Assembly (NCBI GenBank): GCA_009377755.1
Contig: WHTM01000031.1
Span: forward strand, 1-61,790
Reading direction: 5' to 3'
DNA length: 61,790 nt
From: Hyphomicrobiales bacterium
Lineage (GTDB): Bacteria; Pseudomonadota; Alphaproteobacteria; Rhizobiales; Xanthobacteraceae
Made by a program: the position numbers and the translations under genes. Positions 59,366 to 61,790 of the stretch are shown here, piece by piece (the stretch's first letter is position 1; every line of letters starts with the position of its first letter). The notes under the pieces were generated by a model, which saw only the letters and a list, made by a program, of their open reading frames with translations, was not told the DNA's origin and searched no databases.

Positions 59366-59626
59366 GTGCAGGTTCTCGTCCGCGATAACAATGTCGACCA
59401 GGCCCTGAAGGCGCTGAAGAAGAAGATGCAGCGTGAGGGCATTTTCCGCGAAATGAAGCTTCGCGGCCATTACGAAAAGCCGTCGGAAAAAAAGGCGCGC
59501 GAGAAGGCTGAAGCGATCCGCCGCGCCCGTAAGCTCGCCCGTAAGCGGCTGCAGCGCGAAGGCCTGCTGCCGATGAAGCCGAAGCCCGCGCCCGGCGCCG
59601 CAAGGCCCGGTGCCCCGCGCCGCTGA
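59366..59626 (+). CDS. rpsU: 30S ribosomal protein S21
   Basis: The 86-residue S21 has the family core [49 protein letters not shown]. The basic Ala/Lys/Pro extension is typical of alphaproteobacterial S21. The start is GTG at 59366 with AAGGA seven bases upstream. It is followed by a TPR lipoprotein gene. Confidence 0.97.
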   Translation: MQVLVRDNNVDQALKALKKKMQREGIFREMKLRGHYEKPSEKKAREKAEAIRRARKLARKRLQREGLLPMKPKPAPGAARPGAPRR

Positions 59627-59777
59627 TGTTCTCGGCGGCGATCGCCGGGTCGTGTTGTATTAGGTCGTCGTTGCTTCGTCGCCGTCCATCGTTTGCCGCA
59701 TTCGCGACGTGGATCGCGTGGATATTGTTCGGCGTAGGGAAATTTTCCGTCGGATCCCGCGTTGGCACGAGGACATC

Positions 59778-60665
59778 ATGACGCATCCGATGGTGAGCAG
59801 GAGAGGGCTGCGGAGCCACTCGGCGCTTTGGGTGGCGCTTGCGCTTGCGCTGGCGGTCGGCGGCTGCGAGAGCACCGGAATCGGCGCGCGCTCGGCGGTG
59901 CCCGAGAGCGAGAAGACGTTCAGCGCCACCTCGCCGACCAACATTGCTTCGCTTACCGACGTCGTGCAGCGCAACCCGAATGACCCGCAAGCCCACAACA
60001 TGCGCGGCACCGTCTACGGGCAGGCCGGACGATATCCGGAGGCGTTGGCCGATTTCAACAAGGCGATCAGCCTCGACCCCAACTACGCCCAGGCCTACGC
60101 CAACCGCGGGCTGATTCACCGGCAGACCGGCAAGCTTGACCTCGCGCTTGCCGACTACAATCGGGCGCTGACGATCGATCCGTCTTACGCCACCGCCTAC
60201 CTCGGGCGCGGTCTGGCCCAACGCGAGCGGCGGCAATTGATCCTGTCCCTGAACGACTTCAACAAATCGATCGCGCTGCGGCCGGACAATGCGGAGGCCT
60301 ATTACAATCGCGGGCTCCTGTATCAGAGCCAGCGCCAGCACCAGTTCGCGATCGACGATTTCTCCACCGCCGTCGGCCTGTCGCCGCGGCAGGCCGAACC
60401 GCTGATCGCGCGCGGGCTGAGCTACCTCGCAATCAAGGACCTCAAGGCGGCGTCGTCCGACCTCGACGAGGCGGTCAGTGTCGAGCCGCAGAGCCTGCAA
60501 GCCTGGACCAGCCGCGGCTTCGTCTACGAGCAGATGAACGACAAGGAAAAGGCCGCCGGCTCCTATGCCAAGGCGCTCAACATCCGCAAGGACTACGAGC
60601 CGGCGCGCACCGGCTTCACCCGAATCGGCGGACAATTCGGCCAGCCGTACCAGACGTTCAATTGA
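59778..60665 (+). CDS. TPR-repeat lipoprotein
   Basis: The 295-residue protein has an N-terminal lipoprotein signal (hydrophobic LWVALALALAVGGC, lipobox VGGC near residue 30). About six tetratricopeptide repeats follow, visible as AHNMRGTVYGQAGRYPEALADFNKAISLDPNYA and its successors. It is a likely envelope-located scaffold similar in layout to NlpI-like proteins. GAGGAC precedes the ATG at 59778. The 3' end borders a dispersed repeat. Confidence 0.87.
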   Translation: MTHPMVSRRGLRSHSALWVALALALAVGGCESTGIGARSAVPESEKTFSATSPTNIASLTDVVQRNPNDPQAHNMRGTVYGQAGRYPEALADFNKAISLDPNYAQAYANRGLIHRQTGKLDLALADYNRALTIDPSYATAYLGRGLAQRERRQLILSLNDFNKSIALRPDNAEAYYNRGLLYQSQRQHQFAIDDFSTAVGLSPRQAEPLIARGLSYLAIKDLKAASSDLDEAVSVEPQSLQAWTSRGFVYEQMNDKEKAAGSYAKALNIRKDYEPARTGFTRIGGQFGQPYQTFN

Positions 60666-60808
60666 GATTGTCATTCCGGGCGAGCGGCTGAAAGCCGCGA
60701 GACCCGCAATCCATACTCTTGCGGTGTTTATGGATTCCGGGTGCCCTCGCCGAGCCTGTCATCGGGCCGGCCAGAGGCCGGACCTGTTGGCTCGGGCCCC
60801 GGAATGAC
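60665..60808. repeat. dispersed repeat family H
   Basis: From TTGTCATTCCGGGCGAGCGG to GGGCCCCGGAATGACCA, an imperfect inverted repeat with inner arms such as CCGGCCAGAGGCCGG. It lies between the convergent TPR and hydrolase genes and encodes the last roughly 26 residues of the hydrolase on the minus strand. Confidence 0.75.
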
Positions 60809-61585
60809 CAAGAATTCCCTGATCGCTTCCAACGCGCCGTGAGTGTCGTGGTCGTTGTGCCCGGCATTGGTGAGCCTCAGGAAGCGCTTCGGTGCGCGGA
60901 TCAGCGCGTAGAGCCGTTCGCCGTATTCGATCGGTACGATGTTGTCGAGCGCGCCATGCAGAACGAGCACCGGCGCCGAGACCTTGCCGATGCGTTGGTC
61001 GGAGCGGAACGGGTCCTTGATCAGAAGGCGCACCGGCACGAACCAGTAAACCGCGGCGGCGATGTCGGCGATCGATGTATAGGGCGACTCCAGGATGACA
61101 CGCGCGACCGGCCGCTGTGCCGCGAGCGCCGCCGCCACCCCGGTGCCGAGCGATTCGCCCCAAACAGCGATACGCTCCGCCGGATAGCGCGCGGCCGCGA
61201 AATCATAGGCCGCCATGGCGTCGGCGATTAGCCCGGCCTCGGACGGGCTTCCGCTCGAGCCCCCGTAGCCGCGGTAGTTCAAGGCGACGAGGCCGATGCC
61301 GCTCGAAACGAGCCGGCGGAACCGGTCGGCGCGCAGGTTGAGCCCGCCGCCGTTGCCCTGAAAATACAGCACGACCGGGTTCTCGCCCTGTGCGGGCACG
61401 TGCCAGGCGATGACGCGTTCGCCGTCGGCGGTTTGCAGCGTCACCTCCTCGGCCTGGGCAAGCCCGGCCGAGGTAGGCGCGCGGCGCGTGGTGTCGGGGA
61501 AATACATCATCGAGCGCTGGGCGAGATACATCAGCGCCATCAGCGCGATGTACCCAGCAACCGCGAAGAGGATGATCGATTTCAT
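60728..61585 (-). CDS. membrane-anchored alpha/beta hydrolase
   Basis: The 285-residue protein has an N-terminal membrane anchor (residues 2-22) and then an alpha/beta hydrolase domain. The oxyanion region is YFQGNGGG, followed by LNYRGYGGSSGSPSE, nucleophile elbow GESLGTG (Ser145), acid in GALDNIVP and histidine in AGHNDHD. It resembles the FrsA/BEM46-like family. The final 26 residues (PGPEPTGPASGRPDDRLGEG and six more) are encoded inside a dispersed palindromic repeat, so the natural C-terminus was probably replaced when the repeat inserted. It is convergent with the TPR gene. Confidence 0.85.
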   Translation of the reverse strand: MKSIILFAVAGYIALMALMYLAQRSMMYFPDTTRRAPTSAGLAQAEEVTLQTADGERVIAWHVPAQGENPVVLYFQGNGGGLNLRADRFRRLVSSGIGLVALNYRGYGGSSGSPSEAGLIADAMAAYDFAAARYPAERIAVWGESLGTGVAAALAAQRPVARVILESPYTSIADIAAAVYWFVPVRLLIKDPFRSDQRIGKVSAPVLVLHGALDNIVPIEYGERLYALIRAPKRFLRLTNAGHNDHDTHGALEAIREFLVIPGPEPTGPASGRPDDRLGEGTRNP

Positions 61586-61654
61586 GCGGACGACCGAAGA
61601 CGGAAGGCGGAAGGCGGAAGATTACATCATATCTGTCGTCCGTCGTCGTCCGCC

Positions 61655-61790
61655 TCACAACGCCTTGCCGATCTCCTCCGTCATCTTCTTGGCGTCGCCG
61701 AGCAGCATCATGGTGTTGTCGCGGTAGAACAGCGGATTGTCGATGCCGGCATAGCCGGAGGCGAGCGAGCGCTTGTTGAACATCACCGTC
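61655..61790 (-). CDS. pntB: NAD(P) transhydrogenase beta subunit, C-terminal end (partial)
   Basis: Only the last 45 codons are in the window. The sequence [20 protein letters not shown] and then [23 protein letters not shown] is the highly conserved end of PntB, the NADP-binding domain of proton-translocating transhydrogenase. The gene runs off the right edge. Confidence 0.93.
   Translation of the reverse strand, partial: TVMFNKRSLASGYAGIDNPLFYRDNTMMLLGDAKKMTEEIGKAL

Overview
The window is high-GC chromosomal DNA from an alphaproteobacterium. It is most likely a member of Rhizobiales (Hyphomicrobiales) close to the Bradyrhizobium / Rhodopseudomonas / Xanthobacteraceae part of the order. 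The pointers are an rcdA-type regulator of CtrA degradation next to a perfect CtrA box, a TrcR (DUF1013) regulator, paired DUF465 genes, the C- form of ribosomal protein L31, many Bug/TAXI/TRAP uptake genes, and many short dispersed palindromes. No tRNA, rRNA, prophage, IS transposase or CRISPR array was seen.

Layout. 0-12 kb: pgk-fba glycolysis genes, a feruloyl-CoA-synthase-like ligase, then a run of a ThiE-like protein, a Sel1 protein, an inositol monophosphatase, a MotA-like and a MotB/OmpA-like protein (a candidate non-flagellar ion-driven motor) and a GNAT, facing an ABC exporter. 12-24 kb: housekeeping and cell-cycle genes (rpmE, rcdA, a candidate CtrA-controlled small RNA, DUF1192, a quinone oxidoreductase, an EAL sensor, yqgE, a DsbD-like protein, a peroxiredoxin, ispH-thrB-rnhA, trcR), then a tandem array of palindromic repeats. 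24-45 kb: an accessory catabolic region with a broken GNAT gene, a Bug receptor, LtrA, a TAXI receptor with a fused TRAP permease, a complete DctPQM TRAP system, and a convergent minus-strand operon of eight genes: HMG-CoA-lyase-like, MmgE/PrpD, class III CoA-transferase, enoyl-CoA hydratase, acyl-CoA dehydrogenase, SDR, LeuC and a LeuD-LeuB fusion. 45-62 kb: a bifunctional GGDEF-EAL protein, prpE, a lone AlbA_2 (Schlafen-type) gene, another acyl-CoA synthetase, two orphan Bug receptors, two DUF465 genes, purEK, an orphan Phd antitoxin, rpsU, a TPR lipoprotein, an alpha/beta hydrolase and the 3' end of pntB.

How parts fit together. The TAXI/TRAP and DctPQM importers sit tail-to-tail with the eight-gene operon. 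The likely theme is uptake of a small organic acid, activation to a CoA ester, hydration or oxidation and retro-aldol cleavage, with LeuC/LeuDB chemistry alongside. The substrate is not determined. Three Bug-type receptors lack TctA/TctB partners here.

The most interesting items are: (i) a CtrA box followed by a compact three-hairpin transcript with a terminator, just upstream of rcdA; (ii) a family of 75-bp palindromes whose stem arms covary; (iii) the LeuD-LeuB fusion with a preserved internal Shine-Dalgarno and GTG; (iv) the non-flagellar stator-like gene pair; (v) dispersed palindromes of different families sitting between many convergent gene pairs. All product calls were made by reading the sequence, with no database search.
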